Source of the DNA: Clostridia bacterium
Lineage (GTDB): Bacteria > Bacillota > Clostridia > Acetivibrionales > JAFADI01
NCBI GenBank assembly: GCA_026418695.1
Contig: JAOAAU010000147.1
Span: 23,743-87,742 of the forward strand
DNA: 64,000 bases
Reading direction: 5' to 3'
Shown: piece after piece, positions 17,367-26,590 of the stretch
Layout of the letters: each line of letters begins with the position of its first letter
Position numbering within the stretch: the first letter of the stretch is position 1
Made by a program: the position numbers and the translations under genes
The notes under the pieces: model-generated
Databases searched by the model: none
What the model saw: only the letters and a program-made list of their open reading frames with translations
What the model was told of the DNA's origin: nothing

Positions 17367-18971
17367 TTATATCTTCCTAAAATCATTCACACTGACTCCG
17401 GTAAACTTTTTAAAAAGAATGCTGAAGTAGTGAGGGTCAGCAATTCCAACCATTTCTCCCACCTGGTACACCTTCATATCCGTTTCCTTCAGCAGTCTTA
17501 CAGCCTTTTCCATTCTCATCTTGGTGATATACTCCACAAAGGTTTGCTGGGTTTCCTGCTTAAAGAGCCGGCTCAGGTGACTCGGGCTGATGAAGAACTC
17601 CTTGGCCACACCGGATAATGACAGTTCGGATTCATGGATATTCTTTTGAATATGTTCAAGGATTTGATTGATCAACTTGTTCGCCTTTTTTTCGTTGGAA
17701 CTGTGAATTTTATCTATGATATTGGAAACCAGGCTTCTCAAGTAATCTTTTAATTCAGGCAGATTATCTATTTTGGAGATTTCACTATACGGCTGTGTGT
17801 TATCGCCCCATAGTTCCGCGGTACTGATATTCAATTCTAAAACTGCGTGCTGGCAGGCCAGCAGGATATCAAAAGCTTCAAGCCGAATCTTATCGACGGC
17901 ATTATTCCGGCAGTAAAAGAATTCCGGAAGCGTTTCGTCGATAAATTCGGAAGCCTTGTCCTTGATTCCTGTCTTGATATAAAAGTTCAGCTTTTCAATT
18001 TTATTGGGATTCACCCGCCATTGACTGTCCGTGTTGAAATTAATGTCGTTATAGTTTACCACCTGGTTTTTCCCGACGACAACTTTATAGTTTAAAGCAT
18101 CGCAGGCCTCACTGTAAGAAAGTTTGATATTGCTGAGGCCATTGACCTTATTTCCGATCCCTATGGATATAAAGCACTTGCATTTATTGATGATGCATAT
18201 TTTCACCATTTCACAGCAATCCGTAAGATCAAGTTCCTCATTGTTACTCAGTATTACGATCTTTCCGGCGTAATCGTAAAACACGGTAACATACTCATCT
18301 TCCCGGAAGGTTTGCCGGATAATATCCGCACATTGGATGTCCAGCAGAATCTTTTGCTCTTCTCCTTCAACAACGTCTTTAAAGGAACTGCTTACTTCAA
18401 CAACAGCGATTTGAAAAACATCAGTTCCAGGATTCAAACCGATCTTAAAATAATTCAGCCTTTTTGATATCTCATCTTGATTCAGTTCACTTTGCAGTAA
18501 TTCATTCAGAACCTTCTCCCTGATATAAGGCAGACTTTCCTCCAACTGAAGCTTCAGCTTATCATACTCATGTTTATGAGTTCTTTGGGATTCAATTTTC
18601 TCTTTCAGGTCCAGAGCTACCTTTTTAATTTCCACCTTGTTGATTGGCTTCAACAGGAAATCAGAAATCCCCAGCTTTATGCTCCTTTTGGCATATTCAA
18701 ATTCGTCATGGCCGGTAACAATGACAATTTTTATGTGAGGATATTTCTCTATCACGATTTTGCTGAATTCGATTCCATCCATGAAAGGCATGCAGATATC
18801 CGTAAATATAATATCCGGGATGATGCTATCTACCAGTTCCAGGGCTTCCTTGGCACTGGCAGCCTCTCCGGCGATCTCCATTCCGATCTCTTCCCAGTCG
18901 ATCCGCATTTTCAACAGATTTCTGATAAGGTGTTCGTCATCTACAATGAGTACTTTGAGTTGATCAGTCAT
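17367..18971 (-). CDS. YesN-type response regulator (receiver + AraC HTH)
   Basis: 534-residue DNA-binding response regulator: receiver domain in the first ~125 residues with acidic pocket VDDE and phospho-acceptor Asp58 (FTDICMP), a long middle region, and a C-terminal AraC double HTH from about 430. This class controls sugar ABC operons in Firmicutes, so the target is probably its own operon. AAAGGAGG lies 6 bases before the ATG; the start overlaps the kinase stop by 8 bases, so the pair is translationally coupled. Confidence 0.93.
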   Translation of the reverse strand: MTDQLKVLIVDDEHLIRNLLKMRIDWEEIGMEIAGEAASAKEALELVDSIIPDIIFTDICMPFMDGIEFSKIVIEKYPHIKIVIVTGHDEFEYAKRSIKLGISDFLLKPINKVEIKKVALDLKEKIESQRTHKHEYDKLKLQLEESLPYIREKVLNELLQSELNQDEISKRLNYFKIGLNPGTDVFQIAVVEVSSSFKDVVEGEEQKILLDIQCADIIRQTFREDEYVTVFYDYAGKIVILSNNEELDLTDCCEMVKICIINKCKCFISIGIGNKVNGLSNIKLSYSEACDALNYKVVVGKNQVVNYNDINFNTDSQWRVNPNKIEKLNFYIKTGIKDKASEFIDETLPEFFYCRNNAVDKIRLEAFDILLACQHAVLELNISTAELWGDNTQPYSEISKIDNLPELKDYLRSLVSNIIDKIHSSNEKKANKLINQILEHIQKNIHESELSLSGVAKEFFISPSHLSRLFKQETQQTFVEYITKMRMEKAVRLLKETDMKVYQVGEMVGIADPHYFSILFKKFTGVSVNDFRKI

Positions 18972-20778
18972 GATTTGCCTCCTTTATCACCTTTACCGGA
19001 ATCGAAATGATAATTTTTGTTCCTTCTCCCGGCTTGCTATTCATCTGGAAACAATCTTCCACCCCGTAGAATATTCTTAATCGTTCGATCGTACCCCTCA
19101 ATCCGAAGCTAGCTGCATCGACACCGAGATCGCTCTCCATGATTTTTCGGATATCTTCTTCACTCATTCCTGCACCATCATCCTCAACCGAGATGTAAAT
19201 GTGATCCTCAGAATACTTTGTTGATATTCGGATAATTCCATTTCCGCCTTTGGCTCTAATTCCATGGTACAGTGCGTTTTCTACAAGAGGCTGCAAAACA
19301 AGCTTGAGAATTTTAAATTGGTTGCATCTTTCATCTGTATCAAATTCAACAGTGAACATATTTTCATAACGTACCTGCTGTATTTTCAAGTAGCTTTTCA
19401 CCATTTCAATCTCCTCGGCGATGGTGATTACTTCTTTCCCCTTGCTTAAACTGAGCCGGTAATAACTTCCCAGTGCATCTACAACGTCGCAAACTTCCTC
19501 TGTCTTTCCCGATAACGCCAGAGAGTTGATGGAATCCAAGGTGTTGTAAAGAAAATGAGGCTTTATTTGCGCCTGAAGCACATTCAGCTCCGCTTTTCGC
19601 TTTACGCGCTGTTCTTCAATAACACGCCTGATCAGTTCCCGGATCTGTCCAATCATAATATTGTATCCGTCTCTCAGCTTCCCGATTTCATCATCCCCCG
19701 CCTGGATATCCACCGTATTAAACTCACCCTTTTCCACGCCTTTCATGGACTTGAGCAGCTTCTTAATGGGAATGGTGATCATTCTGGAGATAAATATGGA
19801 GCCTAAAAACAGGATAAAGCTGTTAATTACGATAATTGCAAAACCCACCAGGCTGGATGCGGTTGTCTCATTGGACAACTCCTTGATCGGTATGATGCTG
19901 ATAATTTTCCAGTTGTATTTTTTCTCTACAAGATAGGAAACCAGTACCTCCCTGCCGTTTAGCTTCTCCTTCCGGAAGCCGTGCTCGTTATTTCCGAAGC
20001 CCTTGACCAGGCTGCTGATCTCTTCCTTGCTGAAATCACTTAACTTAATGATGCTGTCATTGTTTTCATCCAGAATGGTAATACTTGTGGCATAGTTGTT
20101 GACGATATTGGCATAGGATTCTTTAAACGCCGCTTCCGGAATATTAATGACCAGGATCCCGATAGGTGCTGTGGTATTGATGTCCCTGATCATTCTGATC
20201 ATAGAAATGAAATTGTCATCCAGCGTCCTTTCAAAGGCTCCTCCTCCATTCAAGCGAAGGATATAAGCGCCCCTTCCGCTGGCAACCGGACCATACCATC
20301 CTGTTTCCATGACTTTGATGGGAACAAATCTATAATCATTTTGATTGCTGACGGAATACTCCTTTCCGTTCATATCAAATACATAAATTGAAGAGATTGC
20401 GGGAGTTTCCTGGATCAGCTTGTTCAAATAAGCGCTGACCCTTTCCTGGGCATTCAAGTCATAATAGATATCCCCGTTCCTCAGCAGGTATTGGATATCA
20501 TTATCGGATAAAATCATCTTGGAATAGCTGTTGATATTATTGATCATCAAATTGAGATTGGCCTTGATGGAATACAGCGTCTGAACGGAAACATCACTGA
20601 CCTTATTCAGCGCAATATTGGAGTATATTTTCTGATAAAGAAAGTTACTTAACGTAATAGAAGCAATCAGCAGCAAAAAATAGAAGAGTGTAAATTTAAT
20701 ACTGATTTTAAGATCCGCAAACCTCTTCTCAACGCTTTTATAGCAAGCACTTAGTTTTTGCTCCAGCACCTCATACAT
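18964..20778 (-). CDS. Sensor histidine kinase (YesM-like)
   Basis: Membrane kinase of 604 residues. Hydrophobic helices near 25-47 and 300-320 flank an extracytoplasmic sensor (dCache-like), followed by a HAMP segment and the His_kinase block with acceptor His in PHFLYNTLDS, then an HATPase domain with an intact VENALYHG N-box. It should phosphorylate the coupled response regulator on sensing a sugar or its loaded binding protein. An ATG at 20787 abuts AGGAA, so the ATG at 20778, nine bases beyond it, is preferred. First gene of the six-gene operon. Confidence 0.92.
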   Translation of the reverse strand: MYEVLEQKLSACYKSVEKRFADLKISIKFTLFYFLLLIASITLSNFLYQKIYSNIALNKVSDVSVQTLYSIKANLNLMINNINSYSKMILSDNDIQYLLRNGDIYYDLNAQERVSAYLNKLIQETPAISSIYVFDMNGKEYSVSNQNDYRFVPIKVMETGWYGPVASGRGAYILRLNGGGAFERTLDDNFISMIRMIRDINTTAPIGILVINIPEAAFKESYANIVNNYATSITILDENNDSIIKLSDFSKEEISSLVKGFGNNEHGFRKEKLNGREVLVSYLVEKKYNWKIISIIPIKELSNETTASSLVGFAIIVINSFILFLGSIFISRMITIPIKKLLKSMKGVEKGEFNTVDIQAGDDEIGKLRDGYNIMIGQIRELIRRVIEEQRVKRKAELNVLQAQIKPHFLYNTLDSINSLALSGKTEEVCDVVDALGSYYRLSLSKGKEVITIAEEIEMVKSYLKIQQVRYENMFTVEFDTDERCNQFKILKLVLQPLVENALYHGIRAKGGNGIIRISTKYSEDHIYISVEDDGAGMSEEDIRKIMESDLGVDAASFGLRGTIERLRIFYGVEDCFQMNSKPGEGTKIIISIPVKVIKEANHD

Positions 20779-20815
20779 AATATTCATTTCCTATTCATTA
20801 AGTAAACTTATTTCC

Positions 20816-20844
20816 ATTATAATGTAAATACTACTGGTAGTAAA
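20816..20844 (-). promoter_or_regulatory. Sigma-A-like promoter of the first sugar operon
   Basis: Read leftward: -35 TTTACT at 20844-20839, a 17-base spacer, and a perfect -10 TATAAT at 20821-20816, about 38 bases before the kinase start. Confidence 0.65.
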
Positions 20845-20851
20845 GAAAACA

Positions 20852-20885
20852 AACGACTCCTTCGATTCGCTTTCGAAGAAGCCGT
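20852..20885 (-). terminator. Terminator of the second sugar operon
   Basis: Read leftward, AACGGCTTCTTCGA pairs with TCGAAGGAGTCGTT (two mismatches) and is followed by TGTTTTCTTT, about 37 bases beyond the last permease stop. Confidence 0.75.
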
Positions 20886-20921
20886 TCTCTTTTTGAGATG
20901 CTTGTTAATGCTTCTCTCCGG

Positions 20922-21836
20922 CTATTCTTTCACACTTCCCACACTCAACCCAACGACAAAATGCTTCTGTAGGAACGGGTATACCAACAGGATGGGTGTG
21001 GAAGCAACAATGGTGATTGCTGCGCGAATAGAGATCGGGGTCACCAGGTTCCTTGCAGTTTGCGCATCAACCCCCACAGCATTGGCCATTGCAGGATTAT
21101 TGTTTGTCTGCGTTGCCGAAGCCAGGAGCTTCATCAGCTCATACTGAAGCGTGCTTAATTCTTGCCGTCCTGAGCAGTATAAAAATGTATCAAACCAGGA
21201 ATTCCAGGAACCGACAGCGACAAACAGAGCAACAGTGGCCAAGACCGGCATGCAAAGCGGAAATATGATCTGCATGAAAATTCTGAAATCACCGGCACCA
21301 TCAATCTTTGCCGACTCAGCCAGGCTGTCGGGAAGAGTTCGGATATAGGTCCTGATTACAATAAGATTGAACGCAGCTACCAGTGAAGGGACAACATAGA
21401 CAAGGAAGTTGTTCATAAGGTGTAAATCCCTGATCAGCAGGTAGTTGGGGATGATCCCGGCGTTGAAGTACATGGTCATCACAAATACGACTGTAATAAA
21501 CTTCCGGAAAACATATTCCCTCCTGCTTAAAGTGTATGCCAACATGGTAGTAAAGAAAATGTTCAATACCGTTGCAAGCACAGTTCTTGCTACGGATATG
21601 AAAAACGCGTTGAAGACAGTCCCTGTGATAAATACCGCTTTATAGTTCTGAAGTGAAAAGACTCTCGGCCAAAGGTATATCCCTCCGCGTATGGTGTCCA
21701 TCCCGTCATTGAAGGATACTGCAATGGTGTTTATGAAAGGGTAAAGCGTTACAACCGCAAGCAGCAGCATAAAAACAGTATTGAATAGATTAAAAGCCAT
21801 GTCCCCAATATTGATCCTTTTTATACTCTTTATCAT
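20922..21836 (-). CDS. CUT1 sugar ABC transporter permease (LplC/YtcP-like)
   Basis: 304-residue permease with six hydrophobic helices and EAA loop ESAKIDGAGDF. It is the last gene of the second uptake operon and starts 11 bases after its partner. It is clearly paralogous to the permease at 13628, sharing the ending GLSVGSVKE versus GLTIGAVKG, so the two operons probably came from one ancestral set. The ATPase is again absent and presumably shared. Confidence 0.9.
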   Translation of the reverse strand: MIKSIKRINIGDMAFNLFNTVFMLLLAVVTLYPFINTIAVSFNDGMDTIRGGIYLWPRVFSLQNYKAVFITGTVFNAFFISVARTVLATVLNIFFTTMLAYTLSRREYVFRKFITVVFVMTMYFNAGIIPNYLLIRDLHLMNNFLVYVVPSLVAAFNLIVIRTYIRTLPDSLAESAKIDGAGDFRIFMQIIFPLCMPVLATVALFVAVGSWNSWFDTFLYCSGRQELSTLQYELMKLLASATQTNNNPAMANAVGVDAQTARNLVTPISIRAAITIVASTPILLVYPFLQKHFVVGLSVGSVKE

Positions 21837-21847
21837 GCTTCCGCCCC

Positions 21848-22813
21848 CTATATCAATCTTTCTTCCCCGATTTTTTTTGCCGTATAGTTCGCCATTAGCA
21901 ACAGGATAATGTTTGCGATACTTTTAAAGATGCCGGCTGCCGTACCCAGCGAATAATTTCCGTTTCCAATTCCATATCGTAGAACGAATATATCGATCGT
22001 ATCCGACCAATCCAAAACCATGCCGTTTCTCAGCAGGTACTGTGCTTCAAAGCCGGAATTCAGGATATTTCCGATGCTCATGATCAAAAGGACCATAATG
22101 GTAGGCCTGATTCCCTGAAGTGTGATATACCTCATTTTATGAAACCGATTGGCACCGTCTATTTCGGCAGCTTCGTACAAGGCAGGATCAATTGCGGCAA
22201 TTGCTGCTAAATAGATGATCGTATTCCAGCCTACTTCCTTCCAAACATTGGCTGCTCCAATGACACCCCAGAAATACTCCCCTTTGCTCAGCCACAGAAT
22301 GGGTGCATCAATGATATGCAGCTTCATCAGGACCTCATTTACAATTCCTCCTTCTGTTGAAAGGCAGGTCTGAACAATACTCGCTACGATAACCCAGGAG
22401 AGGAAGTGGGGCAGGTAGGATATGGTCTGTATGGTTCTTTTAAACAACATGTTTTTTAATTCATTCAGCAGCAAGGCCAGGATGATGGCTGTTACAAAGC
22501 TTAGCACAAGATTGATTACGCTCATTGCGATGGTATTCCTGAGCATTCTGATAAACCGCTCATCTGTAAATAAAAATTCAAACTGCTTGAATCCAACCCA
22601 CTGCTGCTCAAAAATCCCTTTGGCAGGCGTATAGCTCTGAAAAGCGGTAAGCCAGCCCCAAAGCGGAGCGTATGAAAACAAAAGGATATATAATAAAAAC
22701 GGAAACGACATGAATATCAGCTGCTTCTGATGCACGATCGTCTTCCAGCTTATTCTCATTTTTGGATTGGATACTTCAAGGATATTTTCAGTTCTTAACT
22801 TGATGTTTGGCAT
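21848..22813 (-). CDS. CUT1 sugar ABC transporter permease (LplB-like)
   Basis: 321 residues, six helices, EAA loop YEAAEIDGANRF, paralogous to the permease at 14581. The ribosome site GGGGGAGA lies just upstream of the ATG at 22813. A 332-base gap to the binding-protein gene holds a stem-loop and a larger inverted-repeat element. Confidence 0.9.
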   Translation of the reverse strand: MPNIKLRTENILEVSNPKMRISWKTIVHQKQLIFMSFPFLLYILLFSYAPLWGWLTAFQSYTPAKGIFEQQWVGFKQFEFLFTDERFIRMLRNTIAMSVINLVLSFVTAIILALLLNELKNMLFKRTIQTISYLPHFLSWVIVASIVQTCLSTEGGIVNEVLMKLHIIDAPILWLSKGEYFWGVIGAANVWKEVGWNTIIYLAAIAAIDPALYEAAEIDGANRFHKMRYITLQGIRPTIMVLLIMSIGNILNSGFEAQYLLRNGMVLDWSDTIDIFVLRYGIGNGNYSLGTAAGIFKSIANIILLLMANYTAKKIGEERLI

Positions 22814-22849
22814 AGGATCTCCCCCATTAAGCTACAAATCTTTGTATAA

Positions 22850-22883
22850 ACGGAAGGTACGCTCTCTTGAGCATACCTTCCGT
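22850..22883 (-). other. Stem-loop just upstream of the permease genes
   Basis: ACGGAAGGTA at 22850-22859 pairs with TACCTTCCGT at 22874-22883, with GCTC/GAGC pairing inside. Read leftward it is followed by TTATAC. Its position between binding-protein and permease genes suggests an attenuator or mRNA-processing hairpin. Confidence 0.6.
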
Positions 22884-22920
22884 AAAATCCCTTACAAATT
22901 ATGTATGATAAATATCTTAT

Positions 22921-23134
22921 CTGAGAAGAGTTATTGGTGAGGGAAATCTTCACTTGACCCAAAAGGAATACCTCTGAAAAAAGTGCAACCAAGGTCAGGG
23001 GACACTCCTCTCTGAATATTTTGTATTCCTTTTGCGTTGAGGAATGTCCCCAATAGAATTCTATGGAGACGTTTCCCCCGTACAGCAGCTTTTCGATGCA
23101 ATTGAAGATTTCATGAGGCAATAGCTCTTCTCAA
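22921..23134. repeat. 214-bp imperfect inverted-repeat element (MITE/REP-like)
   Basis: The outer ends TGAGAAGAGTTATTG and (complement) TGAGAAGAGCTATTG match at 14 of 15 positions; six bases further in, GAAATCTTCA is matched exactly by the other arm. The middle contains a second hairpin closed by GGGGAC/GTCCCC. No transposase reading frame lies within. It fills most of the gap between a binding-protein and a permease gene. Confidence 0.55.
22998..23051. repeat. GGGGAC/GTCCCC hairpin inside the inverted-repeat element
   Basis: Arms of 13 bases, GGGGACACTCCTC and GAGGAATGTCCCC, pair with one mismatch around a 28-base AT-rich loop. It shares the GGGGAC ends, though not the rest of the arm, with the palindromes at 1717 and 37728. 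Confidence 0.7.
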
Positions 23135-23145
23135 ACCTTTAGATG

Positions 23146-24855
23146 TTATTTGACCGACCAGTTCTTAATCCTCCACTGGATTTGCTCATTGATCCTGTCT
23201 TCATAGGATTTGACATCTGATTTCCTGATCTCTCCGACATATTCGTTCCAAGCCTTTTCAAAGTCTGCAGGCTTTGCCAGGATTACCTTCGGCAGATACT
23301 TCAAAGCCAAGTCATCCAGTTTTTTGTCCTGAACCTTCGCTGGTGAACCGTCCGGGAGAAGGATTTGCCATGCCGGATAGAATACCGGATTTTCCGGTGC
23401 CGGTGCGAAGAAATCCGCCCAAGTCTTATATCCGTATGCTCCCAAAAACTCTTTGTCGTACGGTTCCAAATTGTTGTAGAAATCCTCCGGCTGGTTTCCT
23501 GGATTTGCTGCATTTCCGTCACTTAGAACGTCGGTAACTTCGATCTTGGGAGAGATATCCCACAAGTCGAAGGCCATGTTTGCCAATCTCCAGGCATTAT
23601 CTAGATACTGAGCCTTTTGTTCTTTTGATTTGTGGAATCGGCCTTTATCATCCACGGTATAATCGATATCCTTTTCTCCCCACTGTAAAAGGATCTGCCA
23701 CTCTTCAGTCACCAATGCATCCAGAACCTTAAGTACTCTGACAGGATCTTTACATTTGGTGCTGATTCCCCAACCGTTCATCAGGTTCGGAAGCGGCCGG
23801 TCCATATACCATTCCTGGATGCTTGAATCAAATACAACCGGGCATGCTACATACATTCTTTCAAACTTTTTCTGAGTATGTAAGGACTCCTGTGCAAGAC
23901 CGAAATTCCATCTCTGGTCAAACATCCCCAATACCCTTCCGGTCGAAAGCTTCTGAATGTATTGGTCATACGTTAATACAAAGGTTTCTCTGTCGATCAG
24001 CCCCTGTGCATTCATTTCATTGAGTTTTTGATAATATCTTTTAGCATAGTCCTTGTCGGCAAAAATCTCAGCTTTGCCTGTCTTTGGATCTACGACGACA
24101 TTACCGTCGTTCGGGTGTCCGATCAAATGCTGCGGAGCATTCTTCAGGCAGAAATCTCTCCACTCATGGCTGAGAATTTCAAACCCGATGGTTGGCTGTC
24201 CGTCAATGGTTGGGTATTTCTCCTTGTACTTCTTGATCAAATCAAAATATTCATCCAGGGTTTTTACTTTTGGATATCCAAATTCCTTGAGGACAGCTTT
24301 CTGGATATAGAATGCAGGTCCCATGAATTCAGTAAGCTGCTGTTTGGTTTTAACAATTCCGTAATTGGGCAGTAAGTAAATGTGACCATCATCCGGATCC
24401 TTTATCTTGTTCCAATCTTTTTCATAATGCTTCTTGAGGTTGGGAGCATGTTTCTCAATAAGGTCTTCCAAAGGTATGTAGGTTTTTGCCGAAACAAACT
24501 TCTGATGTCCGGAAACCAAATCCGGATAATCTCCTCCGGCAACCATTACACCAATCTTTTGTTCCAGATCTCCAACAAGAAAATCGAATTTAAAGGTAGC
24601 ACCCAGTTTGTCCTTAATCTTTTTATAGATTCGGTTGTCCGCTGTCGGTGCCTGGCCGGGCCTTCCTATAAATGCAGCAATCTCAATGGGTTTCGAGCTG
24701 TTATCCGTTGAGGTATCCGTGGTTTTGGTTTCAGTGCTTGCTGTCTCCTTTTTCTCCTGGGTGTTGTTGCTTCCGCCACATCCCGTTAAGACCATGCAAA
24801 CTGCCAGCATAAGTGCCATGCCTGTTAAGAACAGCCTTCTTACTCTCTTTGTCAT
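23146..24855 (-). CDS. ABC sugar transporter substrate-binding lipoprotein (LplA/YtcQ-like)
   Basis: Large lipid-anchored binding protein of 569 residues. Signal peptide with lipobox MVLTGC (Cys26), a Thr/Ser/Lys-rich linker to about residue 55, then a two-lobed family 1 fold. The length and the LplB/LplC-like permeases downstream fit the YtcQ/LplA class, whose members bind complex oligosaccharides. It follows a YesN-type regulator gene by 136 bases, where a separate promoter may lie. Confidence 0.88.
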   Translation of the reverse strand: MTKRVRRLFLTGMALMLAVCMVLTGCGGSNNTQEKKETASTETKTTDTSTDNSSKPIEIAAFIGRPGQAPTADNRIYKKIKDKLGATFKFDFLVGDLEQKIGVMVAGGDYPDLVSGHQKFVSAKTYIPLEDLIEKHAPNLKKHYEKDWNKIKDPDDGHIYLLPNYGIVKTKQQLTEFMGPAFYIQKAVLKEFGYPKVKTLDEYFDLIKKYKEKYPTIDGQPTIGFEILSHEWRDFCLKNAPQHLIGHPNDGNVVVDPKTGKAEIFADKDYAKRYYQKLNEMNAQGLIDRETFVLTYDQYIQKLSTGRVLGMFDQRWNFGLAQESLHTQKKFERMYVACPVVFDSSIQEWYMDRPLPNLMNGWGISTKCKDPVRVLKVLDALVTEEWQILLQWGEKDIDYTVDDKGRFHKSKEQKAQYLDNAWRLANMAFDLWDISPKIEVTDVLSDGNAANPGNQPEDFYNNLEPYDKEFLGAYGYKTWADFFAPAPENPVFYPAWQILLPDGSPAKVQDKKLDDLALKYLPKVILAKPADFEKAWNEYVGEIRKSDVKSYEDRINEQIQWRIKNWSVK

Positions 24856-24905
24856 TCTGTAATCCCCCCATTATTATTTGGAACTATCCAAGTGGAACTA
24901 TCTAT

Positions 24906-24933
24906 ATTGTAAATTCCATACAGGGTTTTTCAA
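24906..24933 (-). promoter_or_regulatory. Possible internal promoter for the binding-protein gene
   Basis: Read leftward: -35 TTGAAA at 24933-24928, a 16-base spacer, -10 TACAAT at 24911-24906. The direct repeat GGAACTATC lies just downstream, twice. It would allow the binding protein to be induced apart from the regulators. Confidence 0.45.
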
Positions 24934-24991
24934 TTTCTCAAACTAAAGGTATACCCCCCAAAAATTTAAGTTGTTGTTAAAAACCCAAGTC

Positions 24992-26590
24992 TTAGGATTT
25001 AAGTCTTTGCTTATAATCCACCGGCTTCATCCCAGTGTATTTCTCAAAATGCTGGAGAAAACCCAGATATGTGTTATAGCCCAATGCTGCAGCGACCTCA
25101 TGAGATTTCAGCGTGGTGGTGGCTAAAAGCTTTTTAGCCTCTTCTATCCGCAATTGATGAATATACTCATTCAGCCGGACTCCAAATTTCCGGCTGAACA
25201 GCTGTCCGAGATATACAGGGTGCATATAGAGTTTTTTGGATATTTCCACAATGGTGAGGTTTCTTTTAAAGTTTTCCTTTACATATTCCTGAATTTTATA
25301 GACAGTATCGTTCAGGTTTCTTTGGTTCAAGCGCTGTATATATTCGCAGCAGTCCATGCAATAATCCGTAAGTAAGTCCTTGAATTCTTCAATCGTTATT
25401 TTTCTCTCCCACTGAGAAACCGGGTGCTTTTTGAGCACTTCCAAAGGACTGCCATTTGTTTTTCTGATGATGGCAAAGCTATGGTAAACAATCTGCACAA
25501 CAAGCATTCGGACAACCTCCGGAGCAAGCCATACGGATTTAAAATATGAAAACATGGAGTTCAGAGAATCGATTAACCTTGAAACATTCATCTCCTCCAG
25601 CGCCTCTATTACATGGTTGACTTCATCGAGTTTTTCAAGCATTCTGCTAAGAGACTTTTCCTTGATATAATCGTAAAAAATCACACTATTGCGTTGATTA
25701 AAGAATTTATAATACAAAGCTTGCTGTGCGGTCCGGTAAGAATGCCGAATTGAGGCAATATTTCCAACTGCCTCACCGACTCCTATATAAAATTCAATCC
25801 CCATCGCTTTTGCAATTTCGGTCCTTAGCTTCAAGAGCAAGCACTCAATTTCCTTACAGTCCTGGGAAGACTCTCGGATATCCATCACGATTCCACAGGA
25901 GTAAAAGCTGCATTCAATCATATAAGCCCGGAAGTAGTCTCGCAGCACCTGATCCATGATATTTTTTAAGCTTTCATCCTCACCCTGCTGCTCCTGAATA
26001 TGGATTGCTTCATGTTTTAGGTGGTGGCTGATGAAAGAGCAACAGTTTTCAAGGCGGACATATCGCCATACCGATACCGTTCTGAGGTCATCCGCAAATG
26101 CTTCCATCTGATCTGACTCATCCGGACTATATGTTCCCAGTAACAGTTCATGTATTATAGCGCAACAATCTTCCTTTGCTTTCCCATATCTTGACCTTTG
26201 CAGTTTCTCTTCCTCCTCAAATTTCCGGGATATTTTGTGTAGGATTTCTGACAGTTCATCCCCAAAAACAGGCTTTAGAAGATAGTAATTGACGCCATAC
26301 TGCAAAGCCCTTTTCGCATATTCAAATTCACTGTAGCCGCTCATAATCACAAATTCGACTTTGTGCTCTGTATGCTTCCACACATGTTCTATCAGGTCCA
26401 AACCGTTGATAACAGGCATCATGATATCCGTGATCACCAGATGGGGCTGAAGCTTTTCGATTTGCCGGATCGCTTCTTCTCCATCCTGACAAATACCACA
26501 GATTTCATAACCAAGCTTTTCCCATTCTACCGCAAGCTTTAACCCCTCAATGGAAAGCACCTCATCATCTACCAGCAATACCTTATACAT
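24992..26590 (-). CDS. YesN-type response regulator (receiver + AraC HTH)
   Basis: 532 residues. Receiver domain with VDDE pocket and phospho-acceptor Asp55 (ITDIMMP); C-terminal AraC double HTH from about residue 430. The ATG at 26590 abuts the kinase stop codon with no gap, so the two are coupled. It is one of two such regulators around a single kinase; the other is at 28421. Target is probably the binding-protein and permease genes downstream. Confidence 0.92.
   Translation of the reverse strand: MYKVLLVDDEVLSIEGLKLAVEWEKLGYEICGICQDGEEAIRQIEKLQPHLVITDIMMPVINGLDLIEHVWKHTEHKVEFVIMSGYSEFEYAKRALQYGVNYYLLKPVFGDELSEILHKISRKFEEEEKLQRSRYGKAKEDCCAIIHELLLGTYSPDESDQMEAFADDLRTVSVWRYVRLENCCSFISHHLKHEAIHIQEQQGEDESLKNIMDQVLRDYFRAYMIECSFYSCGIVMDIRESSQDCKEIECLLLKLRTEIAKAMGIEFYIGVGEAVGNIASIRHSYRTAQQALYYKFFNQRNSVIFYDYIKEKSLSRMLEKLDEVNHVIEALEEMNVSRLIDSLNSMFSYFKSVWLAPEVVRMLVVQIVYHSFAIIRKTNGSPLEVLKKHPVSQWERKITIEEFKDLLTDYCMDCCEYIQRLNQRNLNDTVYKIQEYVKENFKRNLTIVEISKKLYMHPVYLGQLFSRKFGVRLNEYIHQLRIEEAKKLLATTTLKSHEVAAALGYNTYLGFLQHFEKYTGMKPVDYKQRLKS

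Noticed and set aside
22795..23121. 108-codon leftward open frame in the sugar-operon gap
   Set aside because: Most of it lies in the inverted-repeat element and stem-loop, it overlaps the permease start, and it shows no ribosome site or recognisable domain.
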